From NCBI GenBank assembly GCA_000940995.1, contig CP005974.1, positions 2,480,001-2,544,000 on the forward strand: DNA of 64,000 nucleotides. Reading direction: 5' to 3'. Below the pieces are notes generated by a model that ran no database searches, was not told the origin of the DNA, and was given only the letters and a program-made list of their open reading frames with translations. Position 1 is the first letter of the stretch; every line of letters starts with the position of its first letter. Source of the stretch: Photobacterium gaetbulicola Gung47. GTDB lineage: Bacteria; Pseudomonadota; Gammaproteobacteria; Enterobacterales; Vibrionaceae. Shown piece after piece: positions 45,127 to 53,974 of the stretch. Position numbers and translations under genes: made by a program.

Positions 45127-45171
45127 ACCTGACTGGCGTTAGCCAGCCCATCAAAAACACTATCTCATATT

Positions 45172-45201
45172 TTGCCGGCACATGGATTGCCGGCTTTTTT
45201 A
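45172..45201 (+). terminator. Terminator of torD
   Basis: GCCGGCA...TGCCGGC stem with an 8-nt loop, then T6. Confidence 0.88.
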
Positions 45202-45352
45202 TGCCATTGATTATGAAATAGTCCAAAAATAGATGCATCACCCTGCTTGTTCAGTTCTTATCCAGCATACATGACACAATACTGACATTCGGCTCAGGGA
45301 GCTTTTATACATTGCAGCCATAGCAATGATAACCACCAATAAAGGTTAATTT

Positions 45353-45916
45353 ATGCACAACAGCAAAACGCGTACCCAGCAACAAGCCAATACGGTATTG
45401 AATCTAATGAAATATGCCCTCCCTTTGATGCTCGTGACTTTGTTCGCCTTCAGCCCAGCATCAAAGGCAAGCGATGCAGCAACCGACACGGTTGCCAACC
45501 AAAAAGAAGTCACGCACCGCATTAATGCCATTCAGCGTGATCTGGCCAGTATTCGCCAGCAAACTCTTCAGGCAAACCCTGAGCTAATCGAACAAGCCAA
45601 GGCGTTCGAGACAGCCTATCAGGCTAAAGCCAAAGAAATTGGTTACAACCCAGATGAGTTCATCAACCAGGCCCAAGAAATCCAGGATAAAGTTCGCAAC
45701 GCCGAAACCAGCGAAGAAGAGCGCGAGGCCTTGATCAAAGAGTTTGCCGCCGCCAAACGCCAGTTGGCAGAGCAACGTGAAAGTCTTCTTGCCGATGAGT
45801 CATTAATGGCGATGCAGGAGAAACTTCAGTCAGATACCTATGCCGCGATGAAGGCCTTTGACCCAAAAACTGAACGTTTAGTTGATGAGCTCAACACTCT
45901 GCTTGAGTCACTTTAA
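45353..45916 (+). CDS. Exported coiled-coil protein, unknown function
   Basis: A 187-residue protein with an N-terminal hydrophobic helix (about 20-36, MKYALPLMLVTLFAF) and a likely cleavage after SKA. Everything after residue 45 is rich in Ala, Glu, Gln, Lys and Arg in heptad-like spacing, so it should form long coiled coils in the periplasm. The first ATG has AAAGG seven bases upstream and is preferred to the internal ATG at codon 19. No family is recognised; resemblance to Skp-like or lipoprotein coiled coils is only general. Confidence 0.65.
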   Translation: MHNSKTRTQQQANTVLNLMKYALPLMLVTLFAFSPASKASDAATDTVANQKEVTHRINAIQRDLASIRQQTLQANPELIEQAKAFETAYQAKAKEIGYNPDEFINQAQEIQDKVRNAETSEEEREALIKEFAAAKRQLAEQRESLLADESLMAMQEKLQSDTYAAMKAFDPKTERLVDELNTLLESL

Positions 45917-45930
45917 TCACCTTCTCCAGC

Positions 45931-45961
45931 CTACCGCAGCCCCGCGCTGCGGTAGTGTTTT
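45931..45961 (+). terminator. Terminator of the coiled-coil protein gene
   Basis: CTACCGCAGC-cccgc-GCTGCGGTAG then TGTTTT. Confidence 0.82.
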
Positions 45962-46145
45962 ATCGACCGTCAGAATAATTACTCATATCAATTCCCATCT
46001 CCTCAGCGACTTCCAACCAATAGGGTTCGGCCTCGCACACACAGCAGTCACACCAGTCCGCTACCCCTTCATGCATACTCATTTTGTCTGGTTGAATGCC
46101 GCCGTGGCTTTCTGGGCTGCCTAACTGTTTATTCGCTCCAGTCAT
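45960..46145 (-). CDS. 61-aa protein with a tight cysteine cluster
   Basis: The ATG at 46145 is preceded by a near-perfect ribosome site (GGAGGTG, two to three bases away). The product has a Gly/His-rich N-terminal part (SPESHGGIQPDKMSMHEG) and a WCDCCVCEAEPYW segment with four cysteines in seven residues, then an acidic tail. The cluster suggests metal binding or redox work. I believe similar small proteins exist in vibrios, but none has a role that I know. A start eight codons earlier is possible but lacks a ribosome site. Confidence 0.6.
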   Translation of the reverse strand: MTGANKQLGSPESHGGIQPDKMSMHEGVADWCDCCVCEAEPYWLEVAEEMGIDMSNYSDGR

Positions 46146-46256
46146 AACACCTCCGTTTCTGAGTGTCATTGCCTAAGGCTGATACCCAAAGTATAGGGAA
46201 GACAGCGCACTTATTCGTAACGACAAGACACCTTATCAATACGTAATAGGCAAATA

Positions 46257-46287
46257 GAAAAAGGGCGGCATTACTGCCGCCCTTTTC
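46257..46287 (-). terminator. Terminator of eutH and the eut locus
   Basis: Minus strand: AAAAGGGCGGCAGTAATGCCGCCCTTTTT-like stem (GGGCGGCA/TGCCGCCC, loop gtaa) followed by T5. Confidence 0.9.
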
Positions 46288-46305
46288 ACTTCGTTACTCA
46301 ATATA

Positions 46306-47409
46306 TCAAGGCTGATTGGCAGGAATCATGTCAGGTTCATCTGTCATGTTTCGGGTCACGTAAACCGCTAGCAGCAGTGCACTAAAGCCCCCCACCAACT
46401 TACCGGCTACAACCGCCGAAATCATGTCGCTATTCACAGCAGCGGTGAAACCAAGATGATCACCAAATACAAAAGAGCCACACACCGCAAAGGCGACGTT
46501 AATCACTTTCCCGCGGTTATCCATATCTTTAAAGATATTGAACATTGCAATATTGTTTGCCATCGTGGCAACAAGGCCTGCCGCTGCAGTTTCTCCCATG
46601 CCCATCGAACTACCCAGCTTGATCAGCGGTTTGTTCAAGTGCTTGGTAATAAAGTGAACCATCGGGAATGCACCGGCTAACACGATGGCAATCGCTCCGA
46701 CAATTTCGATACCGTCAGAAATCGGTGCCATACCGGGGATCAACACCACGCCGGTCAAAGTTTCGACGACAATCGCAGCCAAGGCGATAGTAATCACGGC
46801 AATAACACCTTTACCAAACACTTCAAAGCCTCGGATCATCGAATCTGGTTTTAGCCACAGACCAACAGCAATCAGTCCGGCCACAATCACAATAGGCACC
46901 AAATTGCCCAAAATCATTGCCATCTCAAAACCGGCGACCAAACCACCAACAAAACAGCCGACGGGAATGGTGATCATCCCAATCAGTACACCTCGTGCTA
47001 GATATTGAGTGTCTTCCTTTTGGATGATCCCCAACGCAACAGGGATGGTGAATACCAATGTTGGCCCCATCATCGCCCCGAGGATCAGGCCAGAAAACAA
47101 GCCTGCCGCTTCGGTTTCCGCCATGCTTTGAGCCAGTGGATACCCTCCCATATCATTAGCCAGTAGCGTGCCGGCAAACATCGCCGGGTCCGCGCCAAGT
47201 GCGGTATAGAGCGGCACCACTACAGGGCTAAGCAAATTAGCCAAAACCGGTGCCAGACTGACCACACCAACCATGGCCAAGGCGAGTGCCCCCATCGCCA
47301 TGAAGCCTTCATCAAATTGCTCTCCGTAGCCCCAACGGTTGCCGAGTACTTTATCTATCGCCCCCAGCACCATAAAGCCCACCATAATGTATAGAATGAT
47401 GTCATTCAT
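46306..47409 (-). CDS. eutH: Ethanolamine transporter EutH
   Basis: A 367-residue membrane protein with about ten hydrophobic helices. LLANDMGGYPLA, GAMMGPTLVFTIPVALG and the late SFVFGDHLGFTAAV block match EutH, which brings ethanolamine in when it is scarce. It is somewhat shorter than the Salmonella protein. Position is unusual: last in the locus and 253 bp after pduT, whereas in Salmonella it lies between eutG and eutA. AAGGA is seven bases before the ATG. The gap suggests a separate promoter, although I could not identify one. Confidence 0.92.
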   Translation of the reverse strand: MNDIILYIMVGFMVLGAIDKVLGNRWGYGEQFDEGFMAMGALALAMVGVVSLAPVLANLLSPVVVPLYTALGADPAMFAGTLLANDMGGYPLAQSMAETEAAGLFSGLILGAMMGPTLVFTIPVALGIIQKEDTQYLARGVLIGMITIPVGCFVGGLVAGFEMAMILGNLVPIVIVAGLIAVGLWLKPDSMIRGFEVFGKGVIAVITIALAAIVVETLTGVVLIPGMAPISDGIEIVGAIAIVLAGAFPMVHFITKHLNKPLIKLGSSMGMGETAAAGLVATMANNIAMFNIFKDMDNRGKVINVAFAVCGSFVFGDHLGFTAAVNSDMISAVVAGKLVGGFSALLLAVYVTRNMTDEPDMIPANQP

Positions 47410-47662
47410 GATGTACCTTCCTTATCCCAAATAATGATTTACATCAGTTGCAAGTGATGGCTACTTTTTTCAAGGTGTAAGAAGCCCGCCCTGTGCAGCT
47501 GCATACGGCTAAAACGTGGAACGTAAATTTGCCTTACCCGCCTTATTTACTCAAAAGACAATAAAGCGAGCGGTTCAGTAACAACTGTTTTCAACAGCAA
47601 CCAACTTTCGTGATATTTGGACTACCGCACTAAGAGATGCCACTGCTTGGTATATCGATGAT
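47410..47662. other. 253-bp gap between pduT and eutH
   Basis: The only large gap inside the locus. It contains no terminator with a T-run, no gene, and no clear -35/-10 pair; an internal promoter or processing site for eutH is a reasonable inference. Confidence 0.4.
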
Positions 47663-48211
47663 TTATACTTTTCCTTCTAAGATTTCTTTGCGGGGTTGTG
47701 CAATGACGACCTTGTCAACCAATACCCCTTTGTCTCTGATTCGATCGGCGGCCGCTTCGACAGCAGCTTGCACCGCTGCGACATCACCGGTCAGAGTGAC
47801 AAAACCTTTCCCGCCAATCGCCATTGCCATATGGACTTCCAGCAACTCAATGTTTGCAGCTTTCACGGCAGCGTCTGCAGCTTCCACAATAGCAGCAACC
47901 GAAAATGTCTCGACGATCCCCAATGCTGCGGTGTGTTCAACCACACGCGTGCCTGCAATGGCAGGAAATACATCAGGGTGAACATTGGCGATAATCAAAT
48001 CATCAACCACTTCTCCGCCCCCCACCCGCAGCCCGGTATCCACCGCGGCGTTAATTGCAGCCACATCGCCGCTGACCATCACCATGAATTTGCCAGGGCA
48101 AATCGTCCGGTTAAACAGGATCTCAACATTCGCCGACTTGAGCATGGCATCAGCAACTAAGTAACCACGCGCTATCGAGTTCAGTTCAATACAGCCAATT
48201 GCATTTACCAT
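47663..48211 (-). CDS. pduT: Tandem-BMC shell protein PduT with Fe-S site
   Basis: A 182-residue shell protein of two BMC domains in tandem (about 1-88 and 93-178), which assembles as a trimer that looks like a hexamer. The sequence NRTICPGKF places Cys38 at the position where three subunits of PduT hold a [4Fe-4S] cluster in the central pore. AIGCIELNSIARG and ALGIVETFSVAAIVEAAD mark the two domain starts. In propanediol compartments PduT is paired with PduS to move electrons across the shell; here the two genes sit together (19-bp gap) inside a eut locus. Confidence 0.92.
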   Translation of the reverse strand: MVNAIGCIELNSIARGYLVADAMLKSANVEILFNRTICPGKFMVMVSGDVAAINAAVDTGLRVGGGEVVDDLIIANVHPDVFPAIAGTRVVEHTAALGIVETFSVAAIVEAADAAVKAANIELLEVHMAMAIGGKGFVTLTGDVAAVQAAVEAAADRIRDKGVLVDKVVIAQPRKEILEGKV

Positions 48212-48230
48212 TTACTATTCCAATCTATGT

Positions 48231-49595
48231 CTAGTTGCACAAAGCCGCCGACTCGGCAGTTGCTTGATGCTGGATTACGACTGAATCACCCACGGCAGTG
48301 ACAATCCCCGAGATACTGGCATGGACGGCAGTACTCAACCCACCCTCAACCGGTTGGCCAATCATCTGCCCTTTCGTTACGATTTCGCCCTCTTTGACAA
48401 TGGCTTGGGCTGGCAGGCCGATATGCTGGGCCAATGGAATTGCCACCTTCTCAGGCCTAATGCCAAAGTCATGGAAAATAGCTTTTTTTGTCATGTAATC
48501 ACTGAGTTCAAGCCGTCTGGCCAGCCGCTTGGTGGGCACACCACGGTATTCGCGCAATGGGTGAACCTCGGTGGTTTGCGCCTGAAGTTCTGCTGGCGAT
48601 TGCCATTGCTGCTGATCGCGTAACGCTTTTTTCGTCGTGGCACAAACCCGGCTTGGATCCAGTCCCTCAGGGCAAGACCACATAGTGCAGAGGTTGCACT
48701 CGCAACACGCTTGCGCAGCCAGTGAATAACTCAAATTATTGCTAGCGGAAACTTGTAGCGAGCGCATGGCAAGATGCGGTTTGATCGGATATCCCAGCAA
48801 ATTGCGTGGACACATCGAGGTACACAGGCTGCACTGATCACACGCGGCTTTGCCTATACGGCTAAGATCCGCCTCACTTCGCAGCTTGATGCGGGCAACA
48901 CGCGACGTTCGCGGTAGTACCAGCAAACCACTCGACACCTTGGTGATAGGCTTGTCGAGATCTGCAGTTACCGCCCCCATCATCGGACCACCTTCAACGA
49001 CAATACAGTCCTTCGCTGTCATGCCACCCGCCAGCTCAATAGCCTCTCGATAGCTCATACCAAGAGGGAGCCATGCCGAATACGGTGCCACGACCTCACC
49101 GTGAACCGAGATCATCGTCTCTGTCACCGGTTGTCCGTTAGCAGCCCGGAAAACATTAATGAAAGATTCGATGTTGTTGACCAGCACCCCGATATCTTTT
49201 GGCAACCCACCCGCGGGGATCCGCAGGCCCGTGGCATGGTAAACTAACTCCACCTCATCGCCTGCCGGATAAACATCATCCATTAGGAGCAGTTCGATAT
49301 TTTCAGGCAGCAGAGACTCTAATACCGCAATGGTGTCGGTATTCTTTTTCTTAATACCGATGACCCCACGAGATGCCCTAACTTGCTTCATGGCCAACAA
49401 CATACCGCCGCAAAGCTCATGGCCCCACTGTTGCATCAAGACCTGATCCTTATAGAGCAGCGGTTCGCACTCGGCACCATTGGCCAGCACCAGGTCAACC
49501 TGGCAATCAAGCTTGACGTAAGTTGGGAAGCCAGCGCCACCGGCCCCGACTACCCCAGCTTGCTGAACCAGTTTCAATAACGGTTCCACATCCAC
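48231..49595 (-). CDS. pduS: PduS-like flavin/Fe-S cobalamin reductase (RnfC-like)
   Basis: A 454-residue RnfC/NuoF-type protein. The N-terminal GVVGAGGAGFPTYVKL loop binds FMN/NADH, and two ferredoxin-type cysteine sets, CDQCSLCTSMCP (about 262-273) and CCECNLCTMWSCP (about 307-319), hold [4Fe-4S] clusters; a barrel-sandwich segment follows. In Salmonella propanediol use, PduS reduces cob(III)alamin so that it can be re-adenosylated. It is not part of the Salmonella eut operon. It follows eutL by 5 bp and precedes pduT by 19 bp, so it is surely in this operon. Confidence 0.92.
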   Translation of the reverse strand: MDVEPLLKLVQQAGVVGAGGAGFPTYVKLDCQVDLVLANGAECEPLLYKDQVLMQQWGHELCGGMLLAMKQVRASRGVIGIKKKNTDTIAVLESLLPENIELLLMDDVYPAGDEVELVYHATGLRIPAGGLPKDIGVLVNNIESFINVFRAANGQPVTETMISVHGEVVAPYSAWLPLGMSYREAIELAGGMTAKDCIVVEGGPMMGAVTADLDKPITKVSSGLLVLPRTSRVARIKLRSEADLSRIGKAACDQCSLCTSMCPRNLLGYPIKPHLAMRSLQVSASNNLSYSLAAQACCECNLCTMWSCPEGLDPSRVCATTKKALRDQQQWQSPAELQAQTTEVHPLREYRGVPTKRLARRLELSDYMTKKAIFHDFGIRPEKVAIPLAQHIGLPAQAIVKEGEIVTKGQMIGQPVEGGLSTAVHASISGIVTAVGDSVVIQHQATAESAALCN

Positions 49596-49600
49596 CTCGT

Positions 49601-50257
49601 CTAGTTCGCTATTGGGTTACGGGCAACTTCAAGCACAGCCGCTTGAAATGCCTCGCACGCCGCCCGGCAAGCCGCTTGCGAGCCCGCCAAATGACCGCCA
49701 CCAAAGTTGGTTTCAGACGGTGGAGCAAACAGGTTGACCAAGCGCACATCCGCCGATTTCAATGCGGCATCAAGGGCAAACATCGCCTCTAACGGCGGGG
49801 CAATCAGATAAGCTAAGGCCTCTCCTTGCTCCACCCCCGCTTCTGCTGATAAGTAGCTCCCTGTCGAAGAAACCAAGTGGGCGAAAAAGGCAATGTCGCC
49901 ATTGTCGTCAGCGCATTGGAATGCCGCTTCATCTTCAATAAAAGCTTTGGCACGCTCAAGGCCAGCAATGACGTCTGCCGGACAAGCGCCGGCCAAAATT
50001 CCAATCACCTCACCTGACGTTGGGCCAGATGAGTGAGCAGCCCCGGCATAGAACGAGCGGGCATAAACGACATCTACATTGGCGGCCTTAGTCGCTTCAT
50101 CCAGCGCGCAATAGGTCACGTCATCGCAATCGGCCGTGATCAACCCAATACTGTTATGGTGGGGTTCCAGCCCCATTTTTTCCTTATACACAGGATCGAC
50201 CGATGCAATCACGCGGGTTGCCAAAACAGCAGGTTGGATCTTGTCTAATATTGCCAT
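49601..50257 (-). CDS. eutL: Trimeric BMC shell protein EutL
   Basis: A 218-residue tandem-BMC (circularly permuted) shell protein whose trimer has a gated central pore that ethanolamine is known to bind. The start LDKIQPAVLATRVIASVDP, the CDDVTYCALDEATKAA segment and the end SETNFGGGHLAGSQAACRAACEAF match EutL of Salmonella (219 aa). It lies 13 bp after eutC. Several cysteines near residues 44 and 50 and in the last helix could be pore-related. Confidence 0.93.
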   Translation of the reverse strand: MAILDKIQPAVLATRVIASVDPVYKEKMGLEPHHNSIGLITADCDDVTYCALDEATKAANVDVVYARSFYAGAAHSSGPTSGEVIGILAGACPADVIAGLERAKAFIEDEAAFQCADDNGDIAFFAHLVSSTGSYLSAEAGVEQGEALAYLIAPPLEAMFALDAALKSADVRLVNLFAPPSETNFGGGHLAGSQAACRAACEAFQAAVLEVARNPIAN

Positions 50258-50270
50258 GCTTTGTTCCTTC

Positions 50271-51158
50271 TTAGCGCTTCAAGTTAATACCACTGGCTTT
50301 TTGCGCCAGCATGGTTTTCACCAAGTCGACGATGACCGCCGCCGCTTCAACCGGCGGTGTGCCACCTGCGTGAATGTTCGAAATCACGGTTCTGTCCGAC
50401 TCTACGGTGTTTTCTGTTGGTTTATAGATGGCGTAGCAGCTCAATGATTCTGATTGTCCAAGCCCCGGACGCTCACCAATTAGCAACAAGTTAACCTCGG
50501 CACCCAGCAACATGCCGATCTCATCTTGTGCCTTTACGCGGCCATATCGCAGGAAGAAAGGCGTACCAACATCCAGGCCTGCATTCTTCAGCCCGTTGAG
50601 CAATGGCGGCAGGATTTCATCATGGTTCACGGTTACCGCATCCAAACTCAGGCCATCAGAAAGGACAACCTGTACCTGCGGTGATTTCTTGCAGTTGTCT
50701 CGAATCAGCATCTTGCCATCATCGTTGAGTTTGCGCCCTAAATCGGGGCGAGTCAGGTATTGGTCCTTATCCACCGCGCAGGACTGTACTTCCAACAGAT
50801 TGCGCTCTTGCAGCCATGAAGACTCAACATTTTTGATCACCGTATCCTTGGAGCGAGAATGGTCAGCCAAGAAGCGTAGCAATGCTGTTGTTCTTGGCCG
50901 TGGGCCTGTACGCCCCGTCCCTACCCTGGCATCGGTCTGGGACATCAAGTCATCAATCACTTTGCTATCGGCGGCATCGGAAATACCGTTCCACTTCTTA
51001 AAGCACTTCTCGCCAAGATCAGGCAATGACTCGTGGTTATCGCCCAGTTGTGAGATCTTCGCATCAACCACCTTAGTCACCGCTGCCGGTGTCACATTTG
51101 TTTCACCTAACTGAGCGAGCACGGTGGCGACGATATCCTGAATCTTTTGTTCGTTCAT
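50271..51158 (-). CDS. eutC: Ethanolamine ammonia-lyase small subunit EutC
   Basis: A 295-residue subunit (298 in Salmonella) that with EutB forms the B12 radical enzyme splitting ethanolamine into acetaldehyde and ammonia. The base-off cobalamin site is made by C-terminal segments (VNLLLIGERPGLGQSES). The first 20 residues (NEQKIQDIVATVLAQL) form an amphipathic helix of the type that targets enzymes into the shell, followed by a linker to about residue 60. Thirteen bp after eutB. Confidence 0.94.
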   Translation of the reverse strand: MNEQKIQDIVATVLAQLGETNVTPAAVTKVVDAKISQLGDNHESLPDLGEKCFKKWNGISDAADSKVIDDLMSQTDARVGTGRTGPRPRTTALLRFLADHSRSKDTVIKNVESSWLQERNLLEVQSCAVDKDQYLTRPDLGRKLNDDGKMLIRDNCKKSPQVQVVLSDGLSLDAVTVNHDEILPPLLNGLKNAGLDVGTPFFLRYGRVKAQDEIGMLLGAEVNLLLIGERPGLGQSESLSCYAIYKPTENTVESDRTVISNIHAGGTPPVEAAAVIVDLVKTMLAQKASGINLKR

Positions 51159-51171
51159 TCCTTGCTACTCC

Positions 51172-52536
51172 TTATTTGAAGAAGATTGATGGGTCGCCCG
51201 CCTTGCGGGTTAAGCGGCCATTTTCCATGAGCCCCATGGTTTCCATCCAGGCTTCAAACTCCGGTGCCGGACGCAACTTCAGCAACTGCCGCACGGTAGC
51301 GGTATCATGGAATGAAGTGGTTTGATAATTCAGCATGATGTCGTCGCCAAGCGGCATACCAATCACAAAGTTAACCCCGGCGGCAGCCAGCAAGGTGACA
51401 AGGTTTTCATTGGAGTTCTGATCAGTATCAGCATGGTTGGTGTAACAAGCATCACACCCCATAGGTATACCCGACAGCTTGCCCATAAAATGGTCTTCCA
51501 AGCCGGCACGAATAATTTGTTGGTGGTTATAAAGGTACTCAGGGCCGATGAACCCAACCACGGTATTAACCAGGTGTGGCTTGTAACGCTGAGCTAGCGC
51601 ATAACAACGCGCTTCCATCGTCATCTGATCGGCACCATGGTGCGCGTCTGCAGACAGCTCCGAACCCTGACCGGTTTCAAAGTACATCATGTTCTCGCCA
51701 GCCAGATTGCAATACTGCTTACCGATCTCATAGGCTTCATCAAGCATCTCAACGCTGACGCCGAACTCTGCCAGGCCTTTTTCCGACCCCGCGATACTCT
51801 GGAACAACAACCCACCCGGTGCACCACGACGTACGGCTTCCATTTGAGTACTGATATGGGCGAGCACACATGGCTGAGTAGGAATATCCCACTTGGTGAT
51901 CACATCCTGAATGGCATTGAGCATCTGGGTGGTATTCTCAATGCTGTCAGTGACAGGGTTAATACCGATCACCGCATCACCACAGCCGAAGGTTAAGCCT
52001 TCATAGGTCTGGGCCAAGATAGAGTTAACATTGTCTCGGGTATCATTAGGCTGCAAACGGCAGCTAAAGTGTCCCGGCAAACCTACAGTGGCGTTGGCCT
52101 TAGTGATGACTGGCATCTTGCTGGCGCCGTACATCAAGTCGCCGTTCGAGCAAAGCTTGCCCACCGCCGACACCATTTCTGCCGTAAGACCCTTGCGAAG
52201 GCGCTGCATATCTTCATTACTGATATCGTCGCTCAACACATACTCGCGCAGCTCGCTCACCGACCAGTTCTGAATTTTCTCGAACATGGTACGATTCAGG
52301 CTGTCTTGGTTGATGCGGGTGATCATGTCACTCTCATAGCTGACCACCGGATTCTCGCGCAGATCTTTCAGCGTCATTTCCGACAATACATGCTTAGCAG
52401 CAACTCGCTCCTGCGCAGTTTGTGCCGCTACTCCCGCCAGAATATCGCCGGAGCGAAGGTCCGAAGCTTTAGCAAGTACATCTTTTACATCCCTGAATTG
52501 GTATGTTTGGCCAAACAGGTGGGTTTTTAACTTCAT
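51172..52536 (-). CDS. eutB: Ethanolamine ammonia-lyase large subunit EutB
   Basis: A 454-residue TIM-barrel subunit (453 in Salmonella) that holds the substrate. KLKTHLFGQTYQFRDVKDVLAKA starts the protein; LTFGCGDAVIGINPVTDS and EMLDEAYEIGKQYCNLAGENMMYFETGQGSE are highly conserved. It works with EutC and needs adenosylcobalamin. Between eutA and eutC with 13-bp gaps on both sides, so all are in one transcript. Confidence 0.96.
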   Translation of the reverse strand: MKLKTHLFGQTYQFRDVKDVLAKASDLRSGDILAGVAAQTAQERVAAKHVLSEMTLKDLRENPVVSYESDMITRINQDSLNRTMFEKIQNWSVSELREYVLSDDISNEDMQRLRKGLTAEMVSAVGKLCSNGDLMYGASKMPVITKANATVGLPGHFSCRLQPNDTRDNVNSILAQTYEGLTFGCGDAVIGINPVTDSIENTTQMLNAIQDVITKWDIPTQPCVLAHISTQMEAVRRGAPGGLLFQSIAGSEKGLAEFGVSVEMLDEAYEIGKQYCNLAGENMMYFETGQGSELSADAHHGADQMTMEARCYALAQRYKPHLVNTVVGFIGPEYLYNHQQIIRAGLEDHFMGKLSGIPMGCDACYTNHADTDQNSNENLVTLLAAAGVNFVIGMPLGDDIMLNYQTTSFHDTATVRQLLKLRPAPEFEAWMETMGLMENGRLTRKAGDPSIFFK

Positions 52537-52549
52537 GTAACAACTCCTT

Positions 52550-53974
52550 TTAAGACGGGAAGGCGAGAGATTTCACAGTTAAGGGCACAATCTCCCCGCC
52601 GAAGTAACTGTTGCCGATATCGATATAGTCACCTTCATGGGTGATCACTTCGTCAATGACACTGACGGGCTGCGGTTGCAGTTTGGGCTGTAGCTCCATT
52701 CCTACAGCCTTTCCGATATCGTTGTGGACAATGACCAACGCTGGATCTTGGTGATTACCATGCTGCTGGTAGAAACGGGCCAATTCCTCTGCCACGTGCT
52801 GCACGGCTTGGTAGCGCACTGGCATACCGCGATCGAGGGCTATCGCGTAGCGGTCGCAACCGAGGGCAAGATCCATCCTCTCGGCAGCAATGACAATCTC
52901 ATCGCATATCGACGGCCGCGGCTGCATCCAATCCACGGCGGGATGAACAACCGGGATATTCTTTAGAGGCAGCTCGTCCGAGTTCAGCCAGATTGTCGAA
53001 CCCGATAAAGTCAACGAATAAGCACCAGCGCCAATCACCGTGGCTCGCAGTGTCTGATTGGGCCGGCGCACTGGATAATTTGCCAGCCGGCCATGACGGA
53101 GCAGCGAGAGTGCCAAGCTTGGCCCGACGTCGCCAAAACCTGCCGCCAGTCCCTGGCTATCTGACTGGTAGTAACACTCCCCGACACCGCCACTCAGGAA
53201 AACAGCATCTAAATCCTGATGTTCACTAAGCGCCGAGGTTTGCAATAACTGTACAGCCAAGGGGGAAAGCTGCCCTTCCATTACCTCAACAATCAAGTCG
53301 GCCATGCGTTCAACCATACGCTTGAGATGATCGGCGGTGATCTGGCGGGGATGCAACGCCTCACCAAAGAGATCCTGCATTACGGCAATGGCTGGCTTGT
53401 GGACATATACCACATCCCCGTTGTCGTTTAGCTCCACCAGACGGCCGCCAATATTGAGGCAGGCAGTTTCCAACACCCGGCCACAGTCGAACACGACATA
53501 ATTGGAGGTACCGCCACCAATGTCGATATTCATCACTTTCAGGTGATTATTTTGCGCCAGCTCCTGTGCGCCGCTACCTCGCCCTGCAATAACAGATTCA
53601 AGATTCGGCCCTGCCGTCGCAACCACGAAGTCCCCCAGCCTTTGTGACAACGCCATAATGGCATCACGGGCGTTGTGAGCCTTCGCCGTTTCACCGGTAA
53701 TAATGATTGCCCCGGTCTCAACCTTCTCGGCCAAGCCGGCCAACTCGATTTGCTGCTCTATAAACTGCTGCAGCCGAGCTGAATCAATGGTGCCTTCACG
53801 GTTAATTGGCGTAAAAGACACCGGGCTCTGATAAACAATTTCACGTTCGATGAACTCATACACGGGTACTTGCGACGCCGGAGCTCGGTTAACCACCGTC
53901 AGGTTGGAAAAAATAACCTGCGTCGTCGTCGTACCAATATCGATACCGACGCTATGAATGACTTTCCTGTCCAT
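52550..53974 (-). CDS. eutA: Ethanolamine ammonia-lyase reactivase EutA
   Basis: A 474-residue ATP-dependent chaperone of the actin/Hsp70-like ATPase fold that swaps damaged cobalamin out of EutBC. The phosphate-binding start VGIDIGTTTTQVIFS and the later NIDIGGGTSNYVVFD motif are plain. The ATG at 53974 overlaps the eutG stop by one base (TGATG), so translation is coupled; a TTG two codons earlier is in frame but unnecessary. Directly precedes eutB. Confidence 0.93.
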   Translation of the reverse strand: MDRKVIHSVGIDIGTTTTQVIFSNLTVVNRAPASQVPVYEFIEREIVYQSPVSFTPINREGTIDSARLQQFIEQQIELAGLAEKVETGAIIITGETAKAHNARDAIMALSQRLGDFVVATAGPNLESVIAGRGSGAQELAQNNHLKVMNIDIGGGTSNYVVFDCGRVLETACLNIGGRLVELNDNGDVVYVHKPAIAVMQDLFGEALHPRQITADHLKRMVERMADLIVEVMEGQLSPLAVQLLQTSALSEHQDLDAVFLSGGVGECYYQSDSQGLAAGFGDVGPSLALSLLRHGRLANYPVRRPNQTLRATVIGAGAYSLTLSGSTIWLNSDELPLKNIPVVHPAVDWMQPRPSICDEIVIAAERMDLALGCDRYAIALDRGMPVRYQAVQHVAEELARFYQQHGNHQDPALVIVHNDIGKAVGMELQPKLQPQPVSVIDEVITHEGDYIDIGNSYFGGEIVPLTVKSLAFPS

